Shown: positions 26,007 to 34,520, counted from the stretch's first letter. The stretch: 64,000 bases of DNA from Brevibacillus reuszeri (GCF_001187725.1 NZ_LGIQ01000011.1:944416-1008415); one strand, 5' to 3'. The notes: a model not told the origin generated them from the letters alone. Program-made: numbers and translations.

Positions 26007-27113
26007 CTACCGCAAATTCTCAGGATTGAGTGGTTCCAGCTCTGGCAGCACGAAACGCCCATCTTTGCGAACCAGCCGATCATCGAACCAGAGTTCTCCA
26101 CCCCCGTACTCCGGTCGTTGGATCATGACCATATCCCAGTGAATGTTGGAATTGTTCCCGTTCGAAGCATCGTCATAGCATTGTCCTGGTGTGAAATGAA
26201 AGCTGCCATCAATTTTTTCGTCAAACAAAATGTCCTTCATCGGTTCTCGAATGAAAGGATTTACGCCAATCGCAAACTCGCCAATATACCGTGCCCCTTC
26301 ATCCGTGTCCAAGATGCCTGTAATTCTCTGCGAATCATTGGCTGTCGCATTCACGATCTTCCCATCGGCAAACTCCAGACGAACATTCTCAAACGTAAAG
26401 CCCTGATAAGGAGATGGCGTGTTAAACGTAATGACACCGTTTACTGACTCACGAACCGGACACGTGAACACTTCTCCATCGGGAATGTTGTTTTCGCCCG
26501 CACACAAAACTGCTGGGATTCCTTTGATCGAAAAGGTCAGCTCCGTACCAGGTCCAACAATTTTCACACGGTCTGTCCTTTCCATCAGCTCCTTGAGCGG
26601 CAGCATGGCTTTGGCCATTTTCACATAATCCATCGTACAAACATCAAAGAAGAATTGTTCAAAAGCCTCTGTACTCTTGTTCGCGAGCTGTGCCACAGCG
26701 GGATTGGGATAGCGGAGATACACCCATTTTTTCTGGAGACGAACCTGACGAACCGTATTGGAAAAGGAAGTGAACAGCTTCATCTGTTCATCAGGCACAT
26801 CAGACAGCTCGCTGATATTGTGACCGCCCTCTACGAGGATAAAGGCTTGCATTTTCTCCATCCGTAACCGTTCCATCTCTGCCCAGCTCTGAAACTGCTC
26901 GGTCGTCCCCTCAAGCAAAAGCTGGCGATGTACGGAGTAATCCCGTAGATTTACATGAGGGTGTCCGCCTGCCTGATGGACAGCTTTCACCAGCTCCTTA
27001 ATCAATGGCGGGTCTATTTCAATCGCTTCAATCAGGACATGATCCCCAGGCTGTACGTGAGTTGAATGGTTCACCAGCACATCTGCCAGTTTGGTAAGAC
27101 GTGAGTCCAACAT
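26007..27113 (-). CDS. Aminopeptidase, thermophilic metallopeptidase family M29
   Basis: A 368-residue M29 aminopeptidase. Family motifs: NIPDGEVFTCPV (209-220, Glu214), GEFAIGVNP with Glu279, His306 in GSFHFTPG, and IHWDMV with His325 and Asp327, giving the two-metal site. It has no signal peptide, so it is cytoplasmic. It is about 40 residues shorter than the AmpS/AmpT type. M29 enzymes release N-terminal residues from short peptides. It lies directly downstream of the dpp-like transporter ATPase genes (49 bp), in line with degradation of imported peptides. Confidence 0.88.
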   Translation of the reverse strand: MLDSRLTKLADVLVNHSTHVQPGDHVLIEAIEIDPPLIKELVKAVHQAGGHPHVNLRDYSVHRQLLLEGTTEQFQSWAEMERLRMEKMQAFILVEGGHNISELSDVPDEQMKLFTSFSNTVRQVRLQKKWVYLRYPNPAVAQLANKSTEAFEQFFFDVCTMDYVKMAKAMLPLKELMERTDRVKIVGPGTELTFSIKGIPAVLCAGENNIPDGEVFTCPVRESVNGVITFNTPSPYQGFTFENVRLEFADGKIVNATANDSQRITGILDTDEGARYIGEFAIGVNPFIREPMKDILFDEKIDGSFHFTPGQCYDDASNGNNSNIHWDMVMIQRPEYGGGELWFDDRLVRKDGRFVLPELEPLNPENLR

Positions 27114-27162
27114 CGATCCATGCCACCTCCATCTACTGTTTTTTATTTCTCGCTACCCGCCG

Positions 27163-28119
27163 CTAATAGAGGTGGCAGGCAACCATTCTGCCCTCTACTT
27201 CCTGTAAGACAGGCGCTTCCTTTTTGCAGACGTCCATGCAAGCCCAGCAGCGCGGATGGAACTTGCAGCCTGTCGGAGGATTGGATGGCGAGGGCAAATC
27301 TCCCGTCAAAATAATTCGCTCCCTCTTTTCATCCGGATCAGAGACAGGTACGGCAGAGAGAAGCGATTGTGCGTACGGGTGCAGCGGCCTCTGAAACAGA
27401 TCTTCCTTTTTCGCCAGCTCAATGACTTCCCCCAGGTACATCACAGCCACTCTGTCAGCAATGTGTTCAACGACGCTTAAATCATGGGAAATAAATAGAT
27501 AAGTCAGCGAAAATTGCTCCTGCAAATCCTGCAATAAATTAAGAATCTGGGATTGAATCGACACATCCAGCGCAGACACAGGCTCGTCGGCAATAATCAG
27601 CTTGGGTCTGAGCATCAAGGCCCGGGCAATTCCGATCCGCTGTCTTTGCCCCCCTGAAAATTCATGGGCATATCGCGTGAGATGCCTTTTGCTCAAGCCG
27701 ACAATTTCAATCGTTTCTTCAATCAGTGCTTGTCTTTGCTGCCTTGGTATGTGATGGGCAATTAGCGGCTCGGTTAAAATGTGCTGGATGGTCAGCTTGG
27801 GATTGAGCGTGTCAAAAGGGTTTTGAAAGACCATCTGCATGTTCCGCCGTGCCTCATGCATGCCCGCTTTGCTAAAGGTGCGGATGTCACTGCCTTCAAA
27901 CCTGATTTCACCATCTGTCGGCTCCACCAAGCGTAGAATGCATCTGCCCAGCGTCGATTTGCCGCAGCCGGACTCTCCGACTATTCCCAGCGTTTCTCCT
28001 TTGTTTACGACCAGATTCACGCCGTTCACTGCATGGACGTAAGACGGCTGTTGAAACCACCCTTTCCCCAGGAGAAAACGCTTTTGCAAATTTTTCACTT
28101 CCAACAGTGGTGTCGTCAT
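27163..28119 (-). CDS. dppF: Dipeptide ABC transporter ATPase, DppF-like
   Basis: A 318-residue ATPase. Walker A is GESGCGKSTLGR, the signature EFSGGQRQRIGIARAL, and Walker B LIIADEPVSALD. The C-terminal oligopeptide extension carries cysteines in GCKFHPRCWACMDVC and MVACHLY. The start overlaps the stop of the DppD-like gene by 4 bp (ATGA). It forms the ATPase pair with the DppD-like subunit. Confidence 0.9.
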   Translation of the reverse strand: MTTPLLEVKNLQKRFLLGKGWFQQPSYVHAVNGVNLVVNKGETLGIVGESGCGKSTLGRCILRLVEPTDGEIRFEGSDIRTFSKAGMHEARRNMQMVFQNPFDTLNPKLTIQHILTEPLIAHHIPRQQRQALIEETIEIVGLSKRHLTRYAHEFSGGQRQRIGIARALMLRPKLIIADEPVSALDVSIQSQILNLLQDLQEQFSLTYLFISHDLSVVEHIADRVAVMYLGEVIELAKKEDLFQRPLHPYAQSLLSAVPVSDPDEKRERIILTGDLPSPSNPPTGCKFHPRCWACMDVCKKEAPVLQEVEGRMVACHLY

Positions 28120-29105
28120 ACATTCACCGCCGATCTCTCGCTATTTTCCTGATACAGCCAGCACCGGCATTGGGACTTCTGGTCCACCTCTATCAGCTGA
28201 GGGTTGTGTTCAAGACAGACTGGCATTACTTTGTCACAGCGCGGGGCAAACCGACAGCCTTTGGGATATTCGTCTGGGGATGGCACACTGCCAGCGATGC
28301 TGTTCAGGCGCTTCTGCCCTTTGGCTTTATGCGGGCTCGACTGGATCAATCCGATAGTGTACGGATGCTTCGGATTACGCAGCAGGGAGCGTACGTCTGC
28401 CGTTTCAATCACTTGCCCGGCATACATCACCATGACCCGGTCACAGGTCTCGGCAACCACTCCCAAATCATGCGTAATCATGATTAGCGACATGCCCATC
28501 TCCCTGCGGACTTTTTGAATCAAATCGAGAATTTGCGCCTGAATTGTTACATCGAGAGCCGTCGTCGGTTCATCTGCTATGAGCAGCTTTGGACTGCAGG
28601 CAATCGCCATGGCGATCATGACACGCTGCCTCATCCCCCCTGACAAACGATGCGGGTACTCGTGGTAGATTTCACTTGCCCGCGAGATCCCTACCTGCGT
28701 AAGCAGCTCAATTACGGTATCCTTTGCCTGGACCCGCTTCATGCCTTCATGCTTTTCCAGTCCCTCGCTCATTTGCTTGCCGACGGTCAAAACTGGATTG
28801 AGAGAGGTCATTGGCTCCTGAAAAATCATCGCCATTTCTTTTCCTCTGAGCTTCTGCATCTCTTTTTCGCTGTACGCCAAGATTTCCTTGCCGTTTAGCT
28901 GAATGCTTCCTTCGATTTTTCCGTTCTTTCCAAGCAAGCGCATCATCGAGAGAGAGGCGACGCTTTTTCCGCACCCGGACTCGCCTACGATGCCCAAGGC
29001 TTCCCCCTTTGCCACGTACAGAGAAAGGTCGTCCACTACCTTGAAAGCCTTTTCATTTTTTGCAAACGTGGTTGTCAAACCGGACACTTCCAGCACGTTT
29101 GTCAT
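28116..29105 (-). CDS. dppD: Dipeptide ABC transporter ATPase, DppD-like
   Basis: A 329-residue ATPase. Walker A is GESGCGKSVASL, the signature RLSGGMRQRVMIAMAI, Walker B LLIADEPTTALD. The C-terminal part has cysteines in GCRFAPRCDKVMPVC and CRCWLY. The ATG at 29105 (MTNVLEV) has the ribosome binding site AAGGAGGAGACAAC, so the six-codon longer frame from 29123 is rejected. Confidence 0.9.
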   Translation of the reverse strand: MTNVLEVSGLTTTFAKNEKAFKVVDDLSLYVAKGEALGIVGESGCGKSVASLSMMRLLGKNGKIEGSIQLNGKEILAYSEKEMQKLRGKEMAMIFQEPMTSLNPVLTVGKQMSEGLEKHEGMKRVQAKDTVIELLTQVGISRASEIYHEYPHRLSGGMRQRVMIAMAIACSPKLLIADEPTTALDVTIQAQILDLIQKVRREMGMSLIMITHDLGVVAETCDRVMVMYAGQVIETADVRSLLRNPKHPYTIGLIQSSPHKAKGQKRLNSIAGSVPSPDEYPKGCRFAPRCDKVMPVCLEHNPQLIEVDQKSQCRCWLYQENSERSAVNV

Positions 29106-29140
29106 GTTGTCTCCTCCTTGCAAATGAATGAACCACGCTG

Positions 29141-30028
29141 TTACGATTTCGGATCAAAAATATCGCGCAGGGCATCGCCTAGCATGTATACAGTAAAAAC
29201 GACAATCGTAATCGCCAATCCTGGAAACGTCGCCAGCCACCATGCTTCCCGCAAGTAATCCTTGCCCTCACTCAGCATCGTTCCCCATTCTGGAGTCGGA
29301 GGCTGGGCACCAAGTCCAATAAACCCGAGCGCAGACGTCCCTAAAATTGCACCTCCAATGAACATTGTCGTATAAACGATTAGTATATTTGAAATATTCG
29401 GAATGAGTTGGTTAATGATGATCCACCAGTTGGAGCTTCCGATTGATCGGCTCGCCTCCACATATCCTGAGCCTTTGACCGTTAAAGCTGCCCCGCGAAC
29501 CAGGATAGAAAATCCAGGTATTGACGCTATGCCAATCGCGATCATCGCATTTTCCTGACTGGGTCCGAGTGCCGCCACAATCGCCAAGGCCAGAACAATC
29601 CCTGGCAGTGCAAGCAAAACATCCATGATCCTCATCATTACGTTGTCAAAAATTCCTCCCAGGTACGCACTGGTTACACCGATGAGCGTTCCGGCGACAA
29701 ACGTCATCGCAGATGCCATGACCGCTACCGTCAACGTCACTCTGGTTCCATACAACAGGCGAGATAAAATATCACGGCCGATCGCATCCGTCCCGAGCCA
29801 AAACTCCGCCGAGGGTCCTTGCATGAATGCCTCGTAATACGTTTTGGTTGGATCATGCGGAGCAATCCACGGACCAATGATCCCGATGAGTATAATCCCC
29901 AGCATCATGAAGAAGCTGTATTTTGCTTTTCTTTTTTGCATGATCTTGTCCAGCAGCTCAAAGCGGGGAAGCGATCTTTCCTTCCGCCATATCGAGCGCA
30001 CAGGAATCGTTTTGTTCAGCTCGCTCAC
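29141..30028 (-). CDS. dppC: Dipeptide ABC transporter permease, DppC-like
   Basis: A 295-residue permease. It has a basic cytoplasmic N-terminus, a first helix (FFMMLGIILIGIIGPWIA) and the DppC motif GTDAIGRDILSRLLYGTR, then five more helices with the EAA loop (KGSGYVEASRSIG). The open frame reaches 30094, but the GTG at 30028, 1 bp after the DppB-like stop and behind GGGAGGGAG, avoids a 65-bp overlap and is the likely start. Confidence 0.88.
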   Translation of the reverse strand: MSELNKTIPVRSIWRKERSLPRFELLDKIMQKRKAKYSFFMMLGIILIGIIGPWIAPHDPTKTYYEAFMQGPSAEFWLGTDAIGRDILSRLLYGTRVTLTVAVMASAMTFVAGTLIGVTSAYLGGIFDNVMMRIMDVLLALPGIVLALAIVAALGPSQENAMIAIGIASIPGFSILVRGAALTVKGSGYVEASRSIGSSNWWIIINQLIPNISNILIVYTTMFIGGAILGTSALGFIGLGAQPPTPEWGTMLSEGKDYLREAWWLATFPGLAITIVVFTVYMLGDALRDIFDPKS

Positions 30029-30029
30029 G

Positions 30030-30968
30030 CTACGCTCCCTCCCTTTTTGCCGTGTAGTCGATGCGCGGATCAAGAATGGCGTACAGTACGTCAATCAAAA
30101 TCACGACGAGGACGTAAATCGCACCGATGAACAAGGTCGTTCCCTGGATCATGGGAAAATCCCGCGAGCTGATAGCTTGAATCGCCAAGGTTCCAATCCC
30201 GGGCCAGTTGAATACCTGCTCGACAATGACGGCACCACCCAATAGTCCCGCAAATTCCAGCCCGATGACCGCCACAATCGGGATCATCACATTGCGAAAC
30301 GCGTGGCGCAGCAGTACGATTCGCTCTCCCATTCCTTTTGCCCGAGCGGTTCGGATGTAGTCATTAGACAAGACCTCGACCATGCCCGCACGAGTCAATC
30401 GACTGAGTGCCGTCGCCGTCAACGTACCGAGCGTAACCGCAGGCAGGACGATATCCATAAACCCAGTGCCTCCCGCAATTGGAAACCAGCCCAGATGCAC
30501 GGAAAACACGAGAATCACCAGCAGCCCCAGCCAAAAACCCGGCAATGCCATGCCAAAGGTTGAAAACGTCATGATAAGGCTATCTAGAAACGTATCTTTA
30601 AACCGCGCCGCGAGCACTCCCAGCCCAATTCCGACAACCACCGCTACTCCCAGGCTTGCCACAGCCATTTTTGCCGTCGCCGGAAAACGCTCGGCAATTT
30701 CTGTGCTCACGGGTCTGCCTGTTTTGAGCGAGGTGCCCAAATCTCCCTTGATCACACCGGAAGCGTAGTTTACATACTGGAGAACGAGAGGCTTGTTAAG
30801 TCCGAGTTCTTCTCGTAGCACCTCGATTTGTTCCACTGTAGCCCGCTGTCCAAGCATAATCCGCACAGGATCGCCAGGGATGAAATGAATGAGCATAAAC
30901 GTAAAAACGGAGAGTCCAAAGAGCACAATGACACCCGACAGCAGCCTTTTTAAAATATATTGCTTCAT
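30030..30968 (-). CDS. dppB: Dipeptide ABC transporter permease, DppB-like
   Basis: A 312-residue permease and the first gene of the long run. Features: the first helix (LLSGVIVLFGLSVFTFMLIH), FIPGDPVRIMLG, a GDLGTSLKTGRPV loop, the EAA loop (SNDYIRTARAKGMGERIVLL), GGAVIVEQVFNWPGIG, and the end YAILDPRIDY. All are typical of DppB/OppB. The ATG follows GTGAGGG. A promoter with a CodY-like box and the three-half-site operator lies 135-200 bp upstream. Confidence 0.9.
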   Translation of the reverse strand: MKQYILKRLLSGVIVLFGLSVFTFMLIHFIPGDPVRIMLGQRATVEQIEVLREELGLNKPLVLQYVNYASGVIKGDLGTSLKTGRPVSTEIAERFPATAKMAVASLGVAVVVGIGLGVLAARFKDTFLDSLIMTFSTFGMALPGFWLGLLVILVFSVHLGWFPIAGGTGFMDIVLPAVTLGTLTATALSRLTRAGMVEVLSNDYIRTARAKGMGERIVLLRHAFRNVMIPIVAVIGLEFAGLLGGAVIVEQVFNWPGIGTLAIQAISSRDFPMIQGTTLFIGAIYVLVVILIDVLYAILDPRIDYTAKREGA

Positions 30969-31102
30969 GAGGCCCTCACCCGACTGTAAGCAACAAATTG
31001 ATAACTCCCCTTGTCTCTGTCACGAAAATATTTGCTTCTGACTTCCCTGCGATCCATTCTGTCGTTTGACACCTTTCGCCCCTCCCTGTTCGGTACTACT
31101 TC

Positions 31103-31131
31103 TAACGACACATGTCGTTATCGTGTCGTTA
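31103..31131. promoter_or_regulatory. Three-half-site operator at the dpp-like promoter
   Basis: TAACGACA (31103-31110), CA, TGTCGTTA (31113-31120), TCG, TGTCGTTA (31124-31131). The first two form a perfect 8-bp inverted repeat; the third is a direct repeat of the second, 11 bp further. A fourth, looser TGTCGTT is at 31060-31066. The block lies just downstream of the predicted transcription start, which suits a repressor. A degenerate copy with the same order is at 23417-23446. Confidence 0.6.
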
Positions 31132-31144
31132 TTTGTTTAAAAAT

Positions 31145-31173
31145 AGTCTATTTGAAATTTAAAGAAAATTCAA
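31145..31173 (-). promoter_or_regulatory. Candidate sigma-A promoter of the dpp-like operon
   Basis: On the minus strand TTGAAT (31173-31168), a 17-bp spacer and TAGACT (31150-31145); each hexamer matches 4 of 6. The CodY-like box covers part of the -35 and spacer. Confidence 0.5.
31156..31170. promoter_or_regulatory. Candidate CodY box at the dpp-like promoter
   Basis: AATTTAAAGAAAATT matches 13 of 15 positions of AATTTTCWGAAAATT and overlaps the predicted promoter. The dpp operon of B. subtilis is a classic CodY target, which makes the match plausible. Confidence 0.55.
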
Positions 31174-31292
31174 CACGTATTTTTCATCTTTTTTCCATGG
31201 GTGGAAGCCAGTTCCGCGCGAACTCCCCCTATATTCATCGTTTTATTCCCGGTTATCATCCACCACAAAAATATTTTTTGAATAGGCAGAAA

Positions 31293-31331
31293 TGTTATAA
31301 TAATAGAATAACAACAGGAGGACTCGCTATG
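31293..31331 (+). promoter_or_regulatory. Orphan promoter, ribosome binding site and start codon on the plus strand
   Basis: An extended -10 (TGTTATAAT, 31293-31301), ACAGGAGGA (31312-31320 region) and ATG at 31329 form a complete expression start. After about four codons it runs into antisense dapA sequence, giving a 163-codon chimeric frame (to 31820) that looks like no protein. Confidence 0.45.
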
Positions 31332-31589
31332 TCAAAATCCATTCGTACCTGTACCGGCGATCAATGTTCCTTTTGTCCCAATCCGCTCCTTGACAGCGAC
31401 AAACAACCGGTCTTTTTCTACGGCAGACAATGTCGGCGATTCTCCTGTCGTTCCCCAAAGTACCAATCCATCCGAGCCATGCTGCAACAAATGCTCTGCC
31501 AATTCTGCTGCCTTCTGTTCGTCTACCTCACCAGCCTGATCGTACGGTGTGATCATAGCCGTAAAGAGACGCCCCCAATTTACACTCAT
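31332..31589 (-). pseudogene. Truncated dapA (4-hydroxy-tetrahydrodipicolinate synthase), N-terminal third
   Basis: The ATG at 31589 has an excellent ribosome binding site (GTAGGAGGAGAACAG). The 85-codon frame reads MSVNWGRLFTAMITPYDQ, then GLVLWGTTGESPTLSAVEKD, which holds the DapA GTTGE motif, and stops right after LIAGTGTN. A complete DapA has about 290 residues with the catalytic Lys near 160, so the product would be inactive. At the break the sequence joins the start region of an unrelated plus-strand gene, so this looks like a deletion junction. Sequence upstream of the fragment (31590-31820) has no intact frame. Confidence 0.75.
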
Positions 31590-31974
31590 CTGTTCTCCTC
31601 CTACATGCTGCTTTTTTGTCCACTATCCAAGCCCACTCCTGCTTTTTTGTCTGGAATACCGGGAATGGAATGTGCACTCGCTCCAGTCTATAAAGCAACA
31701 TCCATGCCATGGCAGCTAACCAGCACTCCAAACGCAACCTACATCGTGTATGGCTCGCATTGTTTGCGGAAAAACACTGCTTTCTCCGCTCGTTTACCGA
31801 CAAGAATTACAAACGGATAAATACTGGCTGGAAAAAATTTGATCGTAATTTTTAGAACATTCTATTTCTTAGAACTCAAGTCTCACGTGCCGCTTCCCCC
31901 TCTCCATTCAAGCTCAGAAGCATTGGCTTCTAAAAATTAGAAATGGACTCTGAACACGCTTTTTGCAAAAAGAA

Positions 31975-32005
31975 AAGCCGACGTCGCTTTTCACGACATC
32001 AGCTT
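31975..32005 (-). terminator. Terminator of the DUF4272 gene
   Basis: On the minus strand AAGCTGATGTCG pairs with CGACGTCGGCTT (two G-U pairs), followed by TTTTCTTTTT; it lies 26 bp after the stop. The rest of 31821-32030 holds AT-rich sequence with several TTAGAA-like words and no gene. Confidence 0.7.
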
Positions 32006-32030
32006 CTTTTTCATCAATTATCCAGCGTCC

Positions 32031-33209
32031 TTACGTATCTGTCCGCACATCGTCCCACTTGTCTTCCATGTAGTTGACGAGCCAGTTCAGCGCTCTGTGA
32101 CGTTCCAATACGACCTCATCGTTCAGCCCGCCCTCTACAGTCCTGCCGTTTATTCTCGCATTGACGCAAGCCCAGTCGTAGCGGTAGATCAAATCGGCCT
32201 GATCCAAAATCTCTGCCTTGCTGCGAACCACTGCATGCTGATAGAAGGTATCGTAGTCGCCAGCACTGCGAAGAGCGTCAACCGCCATTCCCACATCGCA
32301 AATTTGTCCAGGAAACTCGAGCTCTTCCTTATACCCAAGCGCCCACAACAGCACCCAGTAGCACTCGTACATCCATACCATCTGGACCGCATCTGTCTGG
32401 TTGGGGGCGGGATCAGCCAACAGCATTTTTTCTTTTTCCGTAAAGAAACTGGCGGCCCCGTACTGCTCAATAATTTCCTCGATAAACTCCCGCTCTTCCT
32501 GAACGTTTCCGTTTTCGGCGATTCCGCCAGCGTATACGGCAATCAAGCATAAAGCGATTGCACGCTGAACAATCTCCTCTTTGGTCCTGATGACCGCCTC
32601 CTCGTCCCCGACGATGACCGGCAGATGTGCAATGGCAGGTATTCCCTGCTCCTGCAATTGATTGATGCTTCGCGCTTTGCGCCCTTCTCCCGACTCCGAA
32701 GTCCGAACGTGTCTGTCGATCAAATCCACACTCACGTTTAACATAAAATCATCGAGCTCCGATTCACCTGAGGTATTCAGGATCAAGCTGCCCTGCTTGT
32801 CCAGCATATCTCCTGAGGGTAGAAAAACGATGCCGAGTACTTCCCCAGCAACCGTAATAATTCTACGAAACAATTCCTCGTCGATCTCTTTGCTTGCTGC
32901 GATTCCTACTGCCACATTGAGCGCTGTTATTTGCAGTAGCAGCTTTTGTTTTACTTTTTCGTGTCTCGTCTCGATTTGTGCGAAGAAGCCGTACATCCCT
33001 TGCTTCATTTGCAGAAATGCTTCCGAATCGTTCTCCTCGCGCATGAAAGTAAACGTGACAGTACTTTTACTAAACCATTTTTTATCTATTACCGTTACGG
33101 TCCGCCCATCTGCAGACACCTCAACCGATTTGTCACGAAAAGCCTCGCTGATCGCATCGATTACTTTTTGGTGCTGCTGTATGGAGACGTATAACGTGCA
33201 GTGCTTCAT
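32031..33209 (-). CDS. DUF4272-domain protein
   Basis: A 392-residue soluble protein. The first half (to about 180) is a mixed alpha/beta region with no clear match. The second half resembles DUF4272: INQLQEQGIPAIAHLPVI, RTKEEIVQRAIALCLIA, a run of acidic helices, and MYECYWVLLWALGYKEEL with LEFPGQICDV. No catalytic motif is evident and the function is unknown. I chose the ATG at 33209 (MKHCTLYV), behind GGGAGAAGG; the frame is open from 33269. It is divergent from the SUFU-domain gene. Confidence 0.6.
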   Translation of the reverse strand: MKHCTLYVSIQQHQKVIDAISEAFRDKSVEVSADGRTVTVIDKKWFSKSTVTFTFMREENDSEAFLQMKQGMYGFFAQIETRHEKVKQKLLLQITALNVAVGIAASKEIDEELFRRIITVAGEVLGIVFLPSGDMLDKQGSLILNTSGESELDDFMLNVSVDLIDRHVRTSESGEGRKARSINQLQEQGIPAIAHLPVIVGDEEAVIRTKEEIVQRAIALCLIAVYAGGIAENGNVQEEREFIEEIIEQYGAASFFTEKEKMLLADPAPNQTDAVQMVWMYECYWVLLWALGYKEELEFPGQICDVGMAVDALRSAGDYDTFYQHAVVRSKAEILDQADLIYRYDWACVNARINGRTVEGGLNDEVVLERHRALNWLVNYMEDKWDDVRTDT

Positions 33210-33252
33210 CCTTCTCCCTCGTTTCCCAGCCAATTTTTTACTAGACCGAATT

Positions 33253-33281
33253 TTGTAACCAAAAGTCAACTATGGTATTCT
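33253..33281 (+). promoter_or_regulatory. Candidate sigma-A promoter for the SUFU-domain gene
   Basis: TTGTAA (33253-33258), 17-bp spacer, TATTCT (33276-33281), about 75 bp before the start codon, in the divergent region. Confidence 0.4.
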
Positions 33282-33356
33282 ATCCCTGTTCTACGCAAGA
33301 CGAAATCTCCCTACATAAGTATCGGATAAACGATTTCAATGATTGAAGGTGATTCG

Positions 33357-34520
33357 ATGAAAAACGTTCTATTGGAGGAATTTTCACCCATTTGTCAGAT
33401 TCAAGCCTTTGTAGAAGAGGATGAACATTGTGTCTACTTTTACTTGTGGAATGATCCCGGAGAGGAGTTCGCCAGCATCCGGGCCGGTTGGGTGAGAAAC
33501 TACGGGAAGGCTCCTGAGAGCATAGATGTTGAAGCGATGGAGGATGGTCAAGCTCCGATGCTGCCACGTGACTGCTGTGCTCATCCGGACGGCGCTCCCA
33601 GACTGGACCCGGATCAGCTATCCATCGTCTGGTTTGAGGAAGGTGACGCGGCTGCTCTGCTTTATCAAGGTGAGGTGCTCTCCGTCATTCCCGGGTGGGC
33701 GGGCTCTGCGCCAGATGGCTCCAGTTATCCTCCTTATGCCAAAGATTGCATCGGGGAATCCTCCAATACCCCACAAAGTGACGAGTATGCTCTGAAGCAT
33801 ATTCCGAATACTTTGCGGGGGCCCCAACAACTTATCTGCTTTCCGCTAGGAACACCAGACACAAACGAGTTGTTTGCCCGCATCGAGTCGGCACAAAAAT
33901 TTTGGGCGAGCTGGGACGAAGATCCATGGCCAGCTATACAGGATCAATTTCTCTCTGCCATCACCACAAGCCTTGGTCCTGTGAAAAAGTATTACTCCAT
34001 CGACGGAGGTCACTTTCCGCCTAAAGCCATGGTGACCATTGAGAAGGGCAACGTCACTTATGTTGTCACACTAGGCGTGTCCCTTTTGCCTCAGCCAAAG
34101 GTCGAGCAGTATACAGGGACACCAGAGCTGTTGCGCAGATTTGAATTCGCTTTTGCTTGCGAAACCGAGTGGCTCGCCAAAAACGAACAGCACCTTTTGG
34201 CTTACATCAGTGGACAAACCTCTCTGCCCTGGTCGTACCTGACCTTCCTTGCAAAAGGGCACACGATTCCGTGCCGAGAAATCAGTGAGGTAGACGAGCG
34301 GTTTACTTCGATGCTGCTCGCAAAACCAGAAGGAGCTCCTGATATTTCGTTTCCTGTAATCGGCGGTGATCCTGTCAATCTGTTATGGATGATTCCGATC
34401 ACAGAGGATGAATTGCATTTTGCACAGACCCACAGCTCCGTGAACTTGGTTCAAAAGGCTGCGGAGGATCCTGAGTATTGGATTTTCGATGGGGGAAGCA
34501 AGTTTTCTGCTCGTCGGTAA
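33357..34520 (+). CDS. Suppressor-of-fused (SUFU) domain protein
   Basis: A 387-residue protein. The N-terminal half (about 1-180) is acidic and unassigned. The C-terminal half is a bacterial SUFU domain: SLPWSYLTFLAKGHTIPC, then MLLAKPEGAPDISFP and GDPVNLLWMIPITEDELHFA are hallmark stretches. Bacterial SUFU proteins have been described as immunity proteins in polymorphic toxin systems, but no toxin gene lies nearby. The ATG at 33357 follows GAAGGTGA. It is divergent from the DUF4272 gene and ends in a hairpin at 34561-34614. Confidence 0.8.
   Translation: MKNVLLEEFSPICQIQAFVEEDEHCVYFYLWNDPGEEFASIRAGWVRNYGKAPESIDVEAMEDGQAPMLPRDCCAHPDGAPRLDPDQLSIVWFEEGDAAALLYQGEVLSVIPGWAGSAPDGSSYPPYAKDCIGESSNTPQSDEYALKHIPNTLRGPQQLICFPLGTPDTNELFARIESAQKFWASWDEDPWPAIQDQFLSAITTSLGPVKKYYSIDGGHFPPKAMVTIEKGNVTYVVTLGVSLLPQPKVEQYTGTPELLRRFEFAFACETEWLAKNEQHLLAYISGQTSLPWSYLTFLAKGHTIPCREISEVDERFTSMLLAKPEGAPDISFPVIGGDPVNLLWMIPITEDELHFAQTHSSVNLVQKAAEDPEYWIFDGGSKFSARR

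Noticed and set aside
31011..31820. 269-codon plus-strand frame
   Set aside because: It is mostly antisense to the dapA fragment; only its internal promoter and start region are of interest.
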